A DNA stretch of 64,000 bases from Pseudeuparius sepicola (Eukaryota > Arthropoda > Insecta > Coleoptera > Anthribidae), in the NCBI GenBank assembly GCA_963920635.1, contig OY987301.1, positions 14,364,501 through 14,428,500 on the forward strand, read 5' to 3'. The translations under genes and the position numbers were made by a program. Shown here in pieces: positions 42,713 to 54,468 of this stretch. Below the pieces are notes generated by a model that ran no database searches, had not been told where the DNA came from, and worked only from the letters and a program-made list of their open reading frames with translations. The stretch's first letter is position 1; every line of letters starts with the position of its first letter.

Positions 42713-45093
42713 TTAAACGTCATAAATAGGTTCCCTGAACTTATATTTTATGCGATCACCAACAGTAACAATTTCAGGATTTTCTATTTTTTTCAATATT
42801 TGGTCTCCATCAACAATACTCTCATCATTTTCTATGATTTTAAATATGGTTTTTTCAAAATTGCATGGAGTTAACGCTAAAACTTCGAATTCGCTACCAG
42901 CAACATTTTTTTGAATTATACAAACATAGTTGTGGCTTCGTAATTTCCCTGGGAAAGAGATTATCACGAAATCGCCTTCACTATAAGAATTAAATTGAGA
43001 AAATTCATCTGAGACATCATCTCCACTATTGCCACTTTCTACCCATTCCTCGTCCTCTTCATCTGACGAAGAAGATAGTTCGCACTTTCTGACCTTTCTC
43101 TTTTTCTTTTCCTTTTCTTTTAATTTTTCCTCGCGTTTCCTCTTTCTTTCCTCTGCACGATTTTTTTTTCTATTTCTTTATTCTTTCTCATATTTTCTTT
43201 TTGTTCATGAAAGCTAAGCCATCTTTTTGCTGTGGCTGCATATGGAAGTCTTTCCTTCTTTCGTTGTTGTTCTGGTTTGTCTGGAGACTCTGTCGGCCAC
43301 ATTACGTGATCTAGAAAAGATACACTAATGTTTAACGATTTCCTTGCAGACTGTGTCACTTTTAAATTTTGATCAACAGATTCAATATTGTTATTTTCTG
43401 GTAGCTCAATATTAGCCTTTGGCAGCTGCACGGAAGATTTTTCGTTATTTCTATTTCCTTGAGCTCTCTTTGTATTTTCTGTAGTTTCTACGTCTGTAGT
43501 CTCTTCAACTTCCCTGATTTCTGATTCCTGTCTAATATTTGTTTCCTGTTGTATAACTGCATCTTCGCCAATTTCGTCTCGAATCTTTGCTTCCTGTTCC
43601 GTAATTATTGTATTCTCCACAACTGTCTCTTGCATCTCCGCTTCATGTTCGCTAATGGTGTTTTCTGCAATTTCTTGGGCTTCCGTTTCATGTGTATCAT
43701 TTTTTATTTTTTCTTTCAGTTTCTTCCACACATTATAGAGTTCCTTAGCCGATTCATCTCCATTCCATCCCTTATCTTTTACTTCTCTAAACTGGCCAGG
43801 TCTATTTGGTAACATCACGGATTCCACATACAATAAATGTTGAGGCCCAAACTCAGTAGGTTTAATTTTAGCTGTGCCTATATCAATAGTTCTGGAATTA
43901 TCTGACATGCACTTGCTAAAATCAATATTATTTACATCAAATGGGTATATCCCACATTTCCGAAATCCGTTGTTAACAGTATCTTCGGAAATGTCATTAA
44001 TTGCTTTCTCGAGAAGAGAGGAAAACGTTGCTTTTGTAACACTTTTGTTATTATGGGACCTTTTCCAATCCTGCACTACTTTTCTCCAATTATTTTTTAA
44101 TGGTCGGAACAAGGACACGTCCGCAGGTTGCAATATGTGGGTGGCGTTGGGAAATAAGGCATATAACAAAATTCCGTTTTCGGCACAAAATTTGGATAGA
44201 GTGTATGTGAAATGAGATCTATGTCCATCTACTAAGTATAAGACAGGGAATGGTATATTTCGTTGCTTTAAAAGTGGTAAAAATGTATTGCAAACATAGC
44301 TATGAAACGTTTGCCCCGTCATCCAACCTGATTTAGATCTGCCTATAGCCCAATCTTCCTTGGTACATCTCGCTATCTCTGCCGGTATCCTTTCATATGG
44401 ATAAACGATCATTGGCGGGTATATCACTCCACTGGCTGCAATGGTAAATAAAACTGTTATTTGTTCTTTTTCGGAGCCAGACTTTATTTCATAAAAATTT
44501 TTCATTCCTCGTGGACCTAATACAAGTCCTGTTTTGGGATTTGTTTCAAAACCTGATTCGTCAGAGTTAAAAATCCTATTTGGATCGCTCAAAATATCCA
44601 CAGCATTCTCTTCTTGCAAGTATTGATGAAGCTCATTGTGCCAGTCTCTGAGAGCTTTTTCTGAGACGGTTGCCCTGGCCATATTTATGGATTCTGCATG
44701 CCTCTATCTTATATCTGGATGGCGTCTAAGAAATGCAGTAAACCACTTATCCCCGGGAACACCATTCTTGAAAGGGTTAGGCCTATTATCACTTTTAATT
44801 ATCTCACAGACGGTTTCACACAAAGTACGTTTGTTTAAAGGAATTCCTTTTTTAGCATTTGCTAATATCCACCTTGAAATTAACTCTTCTTCTTCTCTTG
44901 TCAAAATGGTAGAAGGGCCCATCCTTCTTTCTTCTGGTGTAATACCTTTTAATTTATTTATTAATGTGGAATGTGGCACATTGTAACGCCTCTCTGCTTC
45001 TCTAATAGAACAGTTTTCTTCTCTTATAACATTTATTGCACTTCTGAGATCTTCCTCGGAATATTTGAAAAAGGTACGTTTTTTTGTTGCCAT
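42713..45093 (-). pseudogene. Pogo-like transposase, one stop and one frameshift
   Basis: The frame starts at 45093. Residues 1-60 contain a psq-type helix-turn-helix (SIREAERRYNVPHSTLINKL), followed by a CENP-B/Tc5-like helix-turn-helix ending FLRRHPDIR. An in-frame TAG at 44701-44703 follows, and the reading continues without shift. The catalytic core has FNSDESGF, LYLVDGHRSH and THILQPADVSLF. All three Asp are present, with 35 residues between the second and third. A charged linker (E/K/N-rich) follows. The frame then shifts at the T9 run near 43161-43170, after which an acidic SSSSDEEDEEW stretch and a ~60-residue module (SEGDFVIISFPGKL...) end at 42713. One base-level error in each place would account for both breaks, so sequencing error or readthrough should be considered. 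Confidence 0.85.
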
Positions 45094-45124
45094 CTTTATC
45101 TGAAAAAGAAAAAAAAGAAATATA

Positions 45125-45758
45125 ATAAATAATTAAATGCCCGGAAATTGACCACCCAGTAATTGATCACCAAAAAATGATGGTCAACTACTGGAAGCAG
45201 TTTATAAAATCATAAACTAAAAAGAGATGAAGCATTCATATGAGGTTAAGGTTTCCGCAGAACAGAGAGAGATGCAAAATTTAAAATTTTAGTAGATCAC
45301 CAGTTGTTGACCAACTGGTCAACTACAGGAATCGCAATGCAAATAGAGTACTAGTAGTTGACCACCCGTGTTTTTTGTAGACAGAGAATTGATATTTCAA
45401 AAATACCGTTAGAATACGAAAGGCCAGTTATCCCAAGAGAAGAAAGTTCAAATTACATGAAAATTTATTAAATGATTACTGAAATATTAGCAGATAACAT
45501 AAAAATGGCATACTTACTGTGCTTATTACTGGGATGCCTCTATTATGGAAATCTGGACACTGCACTTGTTTTGACATCTGCCATTACATTATTTGTAATG
45601 AACATGGGCACTAAAACCGGGCAGTTGACCAATAAGGTTTGGGGAGTAAAATGGACCAATCCGAATGTATCTACAAGGTCATAGGACCTTATGGAGCGAA
45701 TTTCAAATAATTTTGGTCAACCACTGGCAGGTGGTCAATTATCGGCTGGTTTACCCTA
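45125..45758. promoter_or_regulatory. Subterminal TTGACCA repeat cluster (5' side of gene)
   Basis: AGTTGACCA-like words or complements occur near 45145, 45182, 45305, 45316, 45356, 45625, 45716 and 45730, often as inverted pairs (GTTGTTGACCAACTGGTCAAC at 45304). The opposite end has copies near 42464, 42676 and 42700. Density and symmetry suggest transposase-binding sites; this also lies upstream of the transposase start and may regulate it. Confidence 0.55.
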
Positions 45759-48050
45759 CTACACTCTATTCAATCAAAATGCAAGTTGGGCGTAAACATT
45801 TACACGATGGAAACACATGAACAATTCTGAGGACTAATACGGGGCAGGGCCTCATTAAGGACGATCTCTATGAATTTTATAATATAAAATATTAAAATAA
45901 TATGCCCCAGTATTAAGAACTTTAAAAACAAACTTTTATGACACACCCAGTCATTCACTTACCTGCAAATTTCTACTATTAACACAAATCGTAGGTCCAA
46001 CAATTAATAAACAGCGAAAGAATTATATAGGAAAGTCCACTTGCAACTCAATACACCTCTGTAATAAATAACGATGCGCTGAACTCGCCTGCCGGCCAAT
46101 AGCAAGCCGATCACGTGCTAGCCACGCAACAACTTTTGTTTATCTTTCACTTGCGTTTAGTTTGAATAGAGTTTAGACGTTATCTGCATGCATTTTATTA
46201 CCACAATGACGATCCTCGGTCTGCCAATACTTATCACACCATCCTCCCTCAAACGAAGCCCGAATCACGAGTAGGTATAAACAATTATTATTACCTAAAC
46301 TGTGCCCGAATGCAACTGATGCGCTGCGGCACCGGCGAGGACGCGGCGGATGGAACCACGGGCGTCTTGGGGCGCGGCACGCACGCGCACTTCGCTCCCA
46401 AGAGCTTCTCTCTATAATAATCTTTACTACCACAGCAGAAACTATGCTTGCGATAGTAACAAAATATATCTGAATATTTTTCTTTCGTCGCAGTGAAACA
46501 TATATGCCTGTAATAGTAATGTATGTTCGCAGGGCAGCAAAGAATTTTTTATAAATAACTTTTTTGCTATAACACGAAAGTACTTTTTGGTCGCAGTAAC
46601 GTACTTAACAGTTACAGTAAAGTAGTAGCAGCAAAGTGCGCGCTCTACTGGAGCAGATAAGTGGGTATGCTATTCCTTTTAAAAAACTTGCTACTGTAGA
46701 CAAAACAAGTCGGCAAAGAGTTTTCTCCTGGGGATTTTCTCAGTGCGTCCTTGGTAACTTCGCGTCTGCTCCGGTACTATCTTCCACAACTTGGTCGCCC
46801 CTTCTCGGCGCTCCACGGTACCCACCCACGGGCTCCCCGAGGCCGCCTGCTGGGCGGCGCGGCCGCCTCCTCGTTACACCGTGACTGACACCGCCACCTC
46901 GCAGTGTCTTGTTAGTACCGGCCCCGCCGCAGCCGCGCCACTTTACATTCAATGAAGATATCGGAATAATAAGGCCGGGGAAGATGTTTATCGCGGTGCC
47001 CCGTTTTTCCCCGGAGCGGTTTACGACGAGGGCGCTGCGCCGAGCGCCAACGGGAAATTGCGGCATTGTTTAGCATATATATTGTCGGATTGGCGCGATT
47101 TACGCGGCCGCTAGTTAGTGCCGGCCGTATGGGATCAAGACACAAAGACGGCGCGCGGTCACTACATCAGCGTCGGCCTGGGGGACGTGAGACGCCTTGG
47201 AAATGATGCGTTCGACCATTACGGTCGCTAAAGGTACTGCCCAGGGTTCGCTATACTTAAAAGTACTTATTGTGTTTATTAGGATTCTACCATTATAGCA
47301 GAATATTTACCACTGCGATTTTTTGCAGAAGTCTAAAACATGGGGCAATCAACCTTAGTATACCAGTAACTCGGCGCTCCGGTATGCTGTGTTGCCGCTT
47401 GTGCGCACCGCGCAGTCACGGCGTACCGATAACCAGATGCCGACAGCTGTTGAGGTGAAGGACCCGGCGGAAAGGCGAGGGCGGTCGACGCGCGGCATGG
47501 CGCAATCGCCAGTAATACCGAGTGGAAGACAGAGGGGGAAGAACTCTGCTTCTCTCGCCGTTTCGCGCTGTGGGCCGTAGAAGCCGCTGTCGCTGGACTC
47601 TATACTCACAGTTCGTGCTTGTGGCTGGTGCTTCCAAAGTTCTTGGTTTTATTATACCGAACAGTGATAATTTCTAAGATTTAAATACGATCAAGCTGCT
47701 CTATTACACGTTTGGTCGCTCCGAATTGGATTTTGGTGCCATTATTTGGAACCATATTTACAACTGCCATGCCATTAATATATTGAATAGTGTGTTTATC
47801 CTCCAGGGGATCCAGTCATTATGTGCTTTTGCTTAAATGGGTGACATTTCATTAGACTATAGAAGGAAGATAATATTTGTTAAATCCTTATTTAATCTGT
47901 TAAACGCTAGTATTGACTGCCCTTTTATTTTGTCTAGAATTTATTTTTTGGCTCCTACGCAAATTTCAATGTTTTATAATATCTGCGCACTAGATCAAAG
48001 ATCATATTTCAACGTCTTTCGTTTAAAATGGGTAATATTTATGAGAATTC
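45759..48050. other. No gene recognised; two GC-rich patches
   Basis: GC-rich stretches at 46300-46420 and 46740-47180, and a third at 47350-47640, hold many overlapping frames on both strands (up to 108 codons) without any domain. 46080-46160 has GGCCAATAG and CACGTG words as in promoters, but no gene can be attached. Confidence 0.4.
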
Positions 48051-50025
48051 AACGCCTGCCAATATGAACCAATGAAATGACATGATTTTTAATATTAACC
48101 AATCCAGGTGATGATTTCAGCGATTATTTCCCTCATACTGCTTGCATCCAATAAGGTAGCTCCTTCCATAAAAATCCAACCAATGATATGACTCTGCTAG
48201 CGATAATTTGCACTAGTGCAATTACCGGTAATTGCACTTGTGCAAATTATCACTTCGTTGCTTAGCAACCGCGAATCTGTTGGATACAAACACGTACCTA
48301 CTTCTTAAAGTTTGTGTGTTTCACACTGTTCTAAATTATGCAGCTTATAAATTATGTTGCGGTATTATTAAGCATTATATCAATGAATTTATATAACTTT
48401 TACATTGCTAAATTCTTGTTATTTAGACCTCCGCCTCCGTTTAAATTTATGTAAACCAACGCGACAGGGTGTAGGTATAATCGTATTTGCCTTGGATACC
48501 CAAGCGTCATCTTTGTTTACTCGAAGGCTACAGTCGAAGCTGTCAATAAACTCGTTCAAAATGAGTCGTTTTGGAAATGTAAACATAGAAAAAATTAATA
48601 CCTACAGAAATTATTAAATCGTATTCGTGAAATAATCTCGACAAATACCACTCGTACCGGAAATTTTTCTAGATAATTTTATTCTCAAGCCCTATTTTGC
48701 CCATTAGCAAAACCACTCGTACAAATTGGGCTTTTATTTTCTGATAAAATCCCGAGAGCGAAACTCGAGGGATTTTATCTCCACTCGTGATCTTTCTATG
48801 CAAAATAGCGCTTTCGAAAAAATTATCGATAAAATTTCCTGCACTAGTGATATTACATACGAAAATTCCATATGCCTACCTAGTTTGACCAATCAGAGGC
48901 TCGTTTTTTGTTTCGTTGTCATGGCAACTCAAAAAATTTCCGGAAATATTCTCACTTGCTTTAGGCAGTAGGAGGTGATTACAGAGGAAATTTTTTGACA
49001 GATGTCATTATTATAATGTGACATTGTACCATATACTCAACAAAAATTTTGATAATAATTTCGTTTAATTATTTACGTTTAGGTATGGAATTTTCTTACC
49101 GAATCCCCCACGTTCTTGAATTAATATCCGGAAATTTTTCTCTAACACAAATTTTTTAAGAAAATTCGTGTACTCGAAAAATTTCCGGCAATAATTCAAG
49201 CACTAGGGCGATTACTACTGAAAATTTCATGTCGACAAGGTATAATCAATAAAATACAAGCATTTCTTAACGTTGCCATGGCAATTTGTGTATTTTTTCG
49301 GAAATCACCCTCCCATAAGCACCTAGCTGTAAGATTAATAAGTGGAAATCTCCCTCCTATACAACAATAACACCAGTCACCATATAAATAGTTTTGACAT
49401 TAAATTTTCATACCGAATCTCTCGCGAGCATGAATTAAAATTCCGGAAAGTTTTTCTCGGTTGCGAATTTTTTGAAAATTTTCCGAGGCGGCAGCCGGAA
49501 ATAATTCATGCTCTAGGGAGATTATAAGTGAAAATTCCATACCTACCTTTTTTGACCAATCAGAGGCTCGTTTTTTACTTCATTGTCATGGGAATTCAAA
49601 AAATTTCCGGAAATATTCTCACTTGCTCTAGGCAGCAGGAGGTGATTACAGCGGAAATTTTTTTGACAAATGTCATTATTATAATGTGACATTGTAACAA
49701 TTAGATTCCCGACAAAAATTTTGATAATAATTTCGTTTAATTTACGTGTAGGTATGGAATTTTCCTACCGAATCCCCCACGTTCTTGAATTAATATCCGG
49801 AAATTTTTCTCTAACACGAATTTAAAAAAAAAAAAAATTTAAAAATTTTTTTTAAAAAATTCGTGTACTCCAAAAATTTCCGGCAATAATTCAAGCACTA
49901 TATAGGGCGATTACTAGTTAAAGTAATACCACTAGTGGTAGGTTTTATAAATGAAATCATCACCTGACTGGTCAATATTTTAAAAATTAGCTAATTTCAT
50001 ATAGGTTCATATTGGCGGGCGTTGT
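48051..50025. repeat. Composite hairpin array with inverted ends
   Basis: CGCCTGCCAATATGAACC at 48053 and GGTTCATATTGGCGGGCG at 50006-50023 are inverted, with further matching inside (CAGGTGATGATTTC, inverted near 49950). Between them lie direct ~350-bp repeats (48887-49230 and 49554-49920), each starting GACCAATCAGAGGCTCG. Each contains an imperfect palindrome with TCCGGAAATTTTTCTC and GAAAAATTTCCGG arms. A third, diverged palindrome is at 49400-49520. No coding content. The class is unknown; it could be a foldback element or an array grown by duplication. Confidence 0.6.
48203..48250. repeat. 48-bp near-perfect palindrome
   Basis: 24-bp arms with one mismatch meet at a TTACCGGTAA centre, with no loop. 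It could extrude as a cruciform or be a binding site; function unknown. Confidence 0.8.
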
Positions 50026-50395
50026 GGAAAAACTGTATGACAGCACCTGTGAGCAGTTTTTTCGAGTTTACCCGCGGTAAAACTTGACAGCTGTTGTATA
50101 ATAGGTAGTATGTTTTGTAAGCTATGTGTATGGAGAATAATCTGTTACTCATGAAATAGTCTTGTCAAACAACAATCAGGTATCTAATTTTTCCTGTGAA
50201 AAAAATAATAAAAAAAAAACACAATGCTAAGTAGGTAATATTTTTTTAACAAAATTCACTCGTGCAGGTGCAAAAATCCTCGCCTTCGACTCGGATTTTT
50301 GTTGCCACCAGCACTCATGCTTCTTGTTAAAATATTACTTAGCAACGTGTTTTTTCGGAAAAATTAGATGCCCTTATGATATTACTTATGAAAAT

Positions 50396-50484
50396 AATAC
50401 CACTAGTGGTAGGTTTTATAAATGAAATCATAACCTGAATGGTTAATATTTTAAAAATTATATAATTTCATAGGTTCATATATG
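50396..50484. repeat. Extra copy of the array's terminal repeat
   Basis: AATACCACTAGTGGTAGG and TTTTATAAATGAAATCAT through GGTTCATAT repeat the sequence at 49923-50013. This copy lies outside the array and abuts the next foldback element. Confidence 0.6.
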
Positions 50485-51395
50485 TACAGGGTGATCCAAA
50501 CTCGACGCCCCAGGCCTACAGCGGGAACACGAAAACTCAAAATAAAATTTCGAAAAGGTGTTTTTAAATGGGACATACTAAGGTCCAATTTTGACCGAAA
50601 ATTAGCTTTTTTGATGTTTGGGAAAATGGCCGCTGTGACGTCATGGATATTATTTTCCCAGAAACATACCAGTTTTTCTCTATATATTGAAAGTCCTTAC
50701 CATTCTTAACAACTTTTATAGAAAGAAATTTTCTGTATCTTTTGTCGTTCCAAATCTACAGGGTCAAATATGTAAAAAAACATGGAATTTTTTCTAATCA
50801 TTTTTCGAAATCTAGATAGCTATGGAAACAATTGATAGTCAGAAATTATTTAAGAGTGTTAGGGTGCCTTGCGCACCCTTAAATTTATTCAACTGGAATA
50901 TTTAAAAAAAATAATTTTTGTAACAAACAATAATAACAAACAAGTTAGTAACAAGCACAATTCAGAAATTTAATAAATATTCCAGTTGAATAAATTTAAG
51001 GGTGCGCAAGGCACCCTAACATACTCTTAAATAATTTCTGACTATCAATTGTTTCCATAGCTACCTAGATGTAAAAAAATGATTAGAAAAAATTCCATGT
51101 TTTTTTACATATTTAACCCTGTAGATTTGAAAAGACAAAAGACACAGAAAATTTATTTTTATAAAAGTTGTTGAGAATGATAAGGACTTTCAATATATAG
51201 AGAAAAACTGGTATGTTTCTGGGAAAATAATATCGATGACGTCACAGCGGCCATTTTCCCAAACATCAAAAAAGCTAATTTTCGGCCAAAATTTGACCTT
51301 AGTATGTCCCATTTAAAAAACCCTTTTCGAAATTTTATTTTGAGTTTTCGTGTTCCCGCTGTAGGCCTGGGGCGTCGAGCTTGGATCACCCTGTA
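50485..51395. mobile_element. Full-length foldback MITE, ~430-bp arms
   Basis: The ends are TACAGGGTGATCCAAACTCG and CGAGCTTGGATCACCCTGTA. The two arms match almost throughout, including AGGCCTACAGCGGGAACACG, ATGGCCGCTGTGACGTCA and GGGTGCCTTGCGCACCC. The short centre holds TTGTAACAAACAATAATA. No transposase remnant was seen. Half of a related copy lies at 9330-9776. The paired 75- and 79-codon frames are mirror images from the arms. Confidence 0.85.
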
Positions 51396-52095
51396 CAATT
51401 GGTGGGCCTTGGATTCTCTGTGGTAGATATATATACGGCAATAAAACGATTACGCAGCCTGAGAACGACAAACAAAAAAGTCACCGGCCAACCCCCTGGA
51501 TTCCCATCGCGAAATAGAGCTGCATCAACCGCCGTAATCGTGTCAGCCGTCCGGGCGGCAATAAAATCATAGTCGTGTAGCATATTGCCGCTGGATATTG
51601 GGTTACACCCCCTGTGTCGCCCGGTTAGAACAATGCCGTAAATAAGCGATATAAAATGCACCCCCGTGCTGCGGTCCGCGCCGCCGGATTACCCGATCAT
51701 CCCCCTTTGCCTTTTTAACGGCCCGTGGCATATTGAAAGCGCGAAATAACGTCGTATATACGGGGCGGGCGCGGAGGACGCGTGCCCTCTATTAGGGCGC
51801 TTGTGACGGAATCGCGCTGTTTGGTTTTCACACAGGCGATTTTTTGGCGCGGGGCAGGGCCGAGGGTGGTTCCTGATTCATGCGCGGCCGTAATCCGGGG
51901 TATAATCGGTGTTATGAGAAAATTAAACATGGCTAAGGCAATTAATGGTGGCGGGGATTAGAGGCGGGTGGCCGAAATGAATTTAGATGGTTAACAGGTT
52001 CGCCCGGCCAGCAGTTTGGGTGGGTACCATTGAATAATAAATAGGATATACCCCCACATAGTGCCAACAGTGCCAATATTAAAAAGGGTCGACGG
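51396..52095. other. GC-rich patch, no gene recognised
   Basis: 51400-52020 is GC-rich with TAATTA-type words and CpGs, and no domain in any frame. Its composition is unlike the flanking transposons, so it may be unique host sequence or a regulatory island. Confidence 0.4.
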
Positions 52096-52518
52096 GGTGA
52101 TTCAGTTTTATTCTAGGATACTTCGGCAGGTGATAGAAAACAATAAAATATTACTATTTTATCCACAGCCGCCTCATTTTCGAGATACCGGGTGTTTAAA
52201 TTCTCAAACATGTTTAAGATTAATTTTTTTATTTTTCCAACCGTTAAATAGTTATATTCAAACGAAATTTAGTACACAGAATGCATCAAATTTCACAAAA
52301 TGTTAGATTACCAAGTTCCCCAATTAATCAGTGGGGAAGATATGAGTATAGGTACATTACATTATTTGTTTCATAAAGAAAAATACTAACACGGATCTGT
52401 ACAGAAATTTCTTTTATGCACTTGGGTAACTTTTTTTTATTCTAAAGTCAAAAACTGTCTGTTGATATTTTTTGTATCTGTCACAGTTTTACGACAAATC
52501 TGATTTTTCGGACATATA
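52096..52518. repeat. Solo TIR-like arm of a mariner-type element
   Basis: GGGTGATTCAGTTTTATTCT leads into a layout like the arm of the 33.5-kb element (a TCTCGAGATA-type stretch before GGGTGTT, later TTTTTGTATCTG). No second arm was found. It directly abuts the next element. Confidence 0.4.
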
Positions 52519-54468
52519 TACAGTGTGACCCATTTGTTTTGGGGTCAGTCTGTAAAAAGTGTATCAATCGTGCGATTTGGCTGATTTTTTTTTTAAATTG
52601 TAGAGCTCGATGAACTGCACATTTTGAACAAAAATTGCCTGGTTCGCATAAAATCCAAAGCCTACTATGACCGTTTTTATGAGCAAAATTTTAAGAAACC
52701 ATATTAGCGTTTTTTTTTTGAAAAAATCTGTGTGCGCCAATGGATTGAGCACCCCTGGAAATGGGTATGTACAAAATTTCATCAAAATATTTCAAGTAAT
52801 AACGATTTTGTAGAAAAATTAAAAATGCAGCCAAGGTACGTCTTTATTTTCAAAAATTCAAAGTTGGCCATGGAAAATAATTAAATTGTAATAATACAAC
52901 CTTATGCTTATAAACACAAAACATAAAAACAATTAAAATTATAAAATTTTTGTAACTTCTACCAAGCCTCCATTTTCTACAATGCATTTGTCGTTCCTCT
53001 TGCGTACATTCAAAATTACATTTCGTATTTGCTGTGGAGTAATTTCCTCACAACTACGGTTTATCCTAGCTTGCAGTTCTTATATAAATTATGGGGTCTT
53101 GACTTATAAACATTTTGCTTAAGTGTACCCCAAAGAAAAAAATCTAAAGGAGTCAAGTCCGGAGATCTCGGTGGCCACTCACAGAAAGGACTATTTCGCC
53201 CTATCCAACAGTTTTCAAAATTATTATCTAGCCAGTTTCTGATTAAACGAGCATTATGAATAGGACTGCCATCTAACTGTAACTTTAACTAAATTTAAAC
53301 GGTATCTTAATGGTAACTCATCTAAAGCATTTCTAAATTCAATTTCTAGAAAATTCAAGAAGCCAGCCGCATTCAAATTCCCTTCAAAGAAAAATGGGCC
53401 AATTATTCTGTCGCGTAGTATTCCACACCAAACGTTAATTTTTTGTGAATATTGTCTCCTTGCATTTATTATAAACTCTGGATTTTCAGCTGACCAGTGA
53501 CGGCAGTTTTGACTTGATACTACACCATTTGTAGTAAACGTGGCTTCGTCGGTGAATAAAATTTCATTTAAAAAGTTGCCATTATGGAGATATTCACCTT
53601 GCAGCCAATAGCAAAATTCTAATCTTCTCTCCTCATCTCCTGGTTCCAGGGTGTGCAAAAATTTTGGCTTAAACGGTTTTATTTTGTTTTGTCTCAAACA
53701 TCTCCTTATACTCTCTCTGGGTATATGAAGGTCTAAACTAGCCGTTCGAACACTATTTCGAGGATTGTCACTAAAGTATTGCAGAATTTGATTGTTATTT
53801 TCAACAAGTCCACGGCGTCCATTTTGCCTAGTTTTTAATAAATTTTTAGAAATCGATCCAGTTTCATCAAAAATATTGTTTATACGTTGTACAGTACTTC
53901 GACTCACTGATCTACCTGGGTGTCTATTGTTAAATTCGGCCGCAGCTTCTGCTGCCGAGCCCTCGTTGTCGCCCACGAGTCGAACAATTTCTATTTTGTC
54001 TCTTATGCTTAAATATTCCATAATTATGATAATTAATTGTATTGAGCACAAACAATTTCTGAACTCAATTTAGACAGTTTGACACTTAATAAAAGTAAAC
54101 AATTCAATTATTTTCCATGGCCAACTTTGAATTTTTGAAAATAAAGACGTACCTTGGCTGCATTTTTAATTTTTCTACAAAATCGTTATTACTTGAAATA
54201 TTTTGATGAAATTTTGTACATACCCATTTCGAGGGGTGCTCAATCCATTGGCGCACACAGATTTTTTCAAAAAAAACGCTAATATGGTTTCTTAAAATTT
54301 TGCTCATAAAAACGGTCATAGTAGGCTTTGGATTTTATGAGAACCAGGCAATTTTTGTTCAAAATGTGCAGTTCATCGAGCTCTACAATTTAAAAAAAAA
54401 AATCAGCCAAATCGCACGATTGATACACTTTTTACAGACTGACCCCAAAACAAATGGGTCACACTGTA
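52519..54468 (-). mobile_element. Mariner-like element, ~370-bp TIRs
   Basis: TACAGTGTGACCCATTTG at 52519 is matched by CAAATGGGTCACACTGTA at 54451-54468, and the arms (52519-52890 and 54099-54468) are near-identical. The element carries one transposase on the minus strand, broken by frameshifts. It is a second long-TIR element of the same general type as that at 33.5 kb but with different sequence, so a separate family. Confidence 0.88.
52944..54021 (-). pseudogene. Mariner-like transposase, two frameshifts
   Basis: Start MEYLSIRDKIEIVRLVG at 54021. The helix-turn-helix part resembles the DUF4817-type N-terminus (GSAAEAAAEFNNRHP). LFTDEATF holds the first catalytic Asp. Near 53280 the frame shifts; the alternative frame then gives LDGSPIHNARLIRNW and WPPRSPDLTPLDFFLWG, holding the second and third Asp. 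A second shift near 53085 restores a tail ending CIVENGGLVEVTKIL. All catalytic Asp are present across frames, so loss of function comes from the frameshifts. Confidence 0.85.

Larger units (their letters stand above)
42447..45758 (-). mobile_element. Pogo-like DNA transposon, near-complete
   Basis: The left end TAGGGTAAACTTGCCAG at 42447 and the right end CTGGTTTACCCTA at 45746-45758 are inverted, with TA at each side. The unit is ~3.3 kb and encodes one transposase on the minus strand. Subterminal regions on both sides carry many AGTTGACCA/TGGTCAACT words. TA target, short TIR and a psq/CENP-B-type DNA-binding N-terminus with a DDD core all fit the pogo/Tigger group. Only two lesions were found in the gene, so the copy is probably young. 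Confidence 0.85.

Noticed and set aside
42713..42967. Separate small gene on the minus strand (84 codons)
   Set aside because: It is the C-terminal tail of the pogo-like transposase, separated by a frameshift in a homopolymer.
43029..43217. Serine/phenylalanine-rich plus-strand frame
   Set aside because: Antisense shadow of the acidic and lysine-rich tail of the pogo-like transposase.
46173..47637. Cluster of open frames up to 108 codons on both strands
   Set aside because: Explained by high GC lowering stop frequency; no domain in any frame.
50482..51398. 75- and 79-codon frames with almost the same product on opposite strands
   Set aside because: By-product of the inverted arms of the MITE at 50485-51395.
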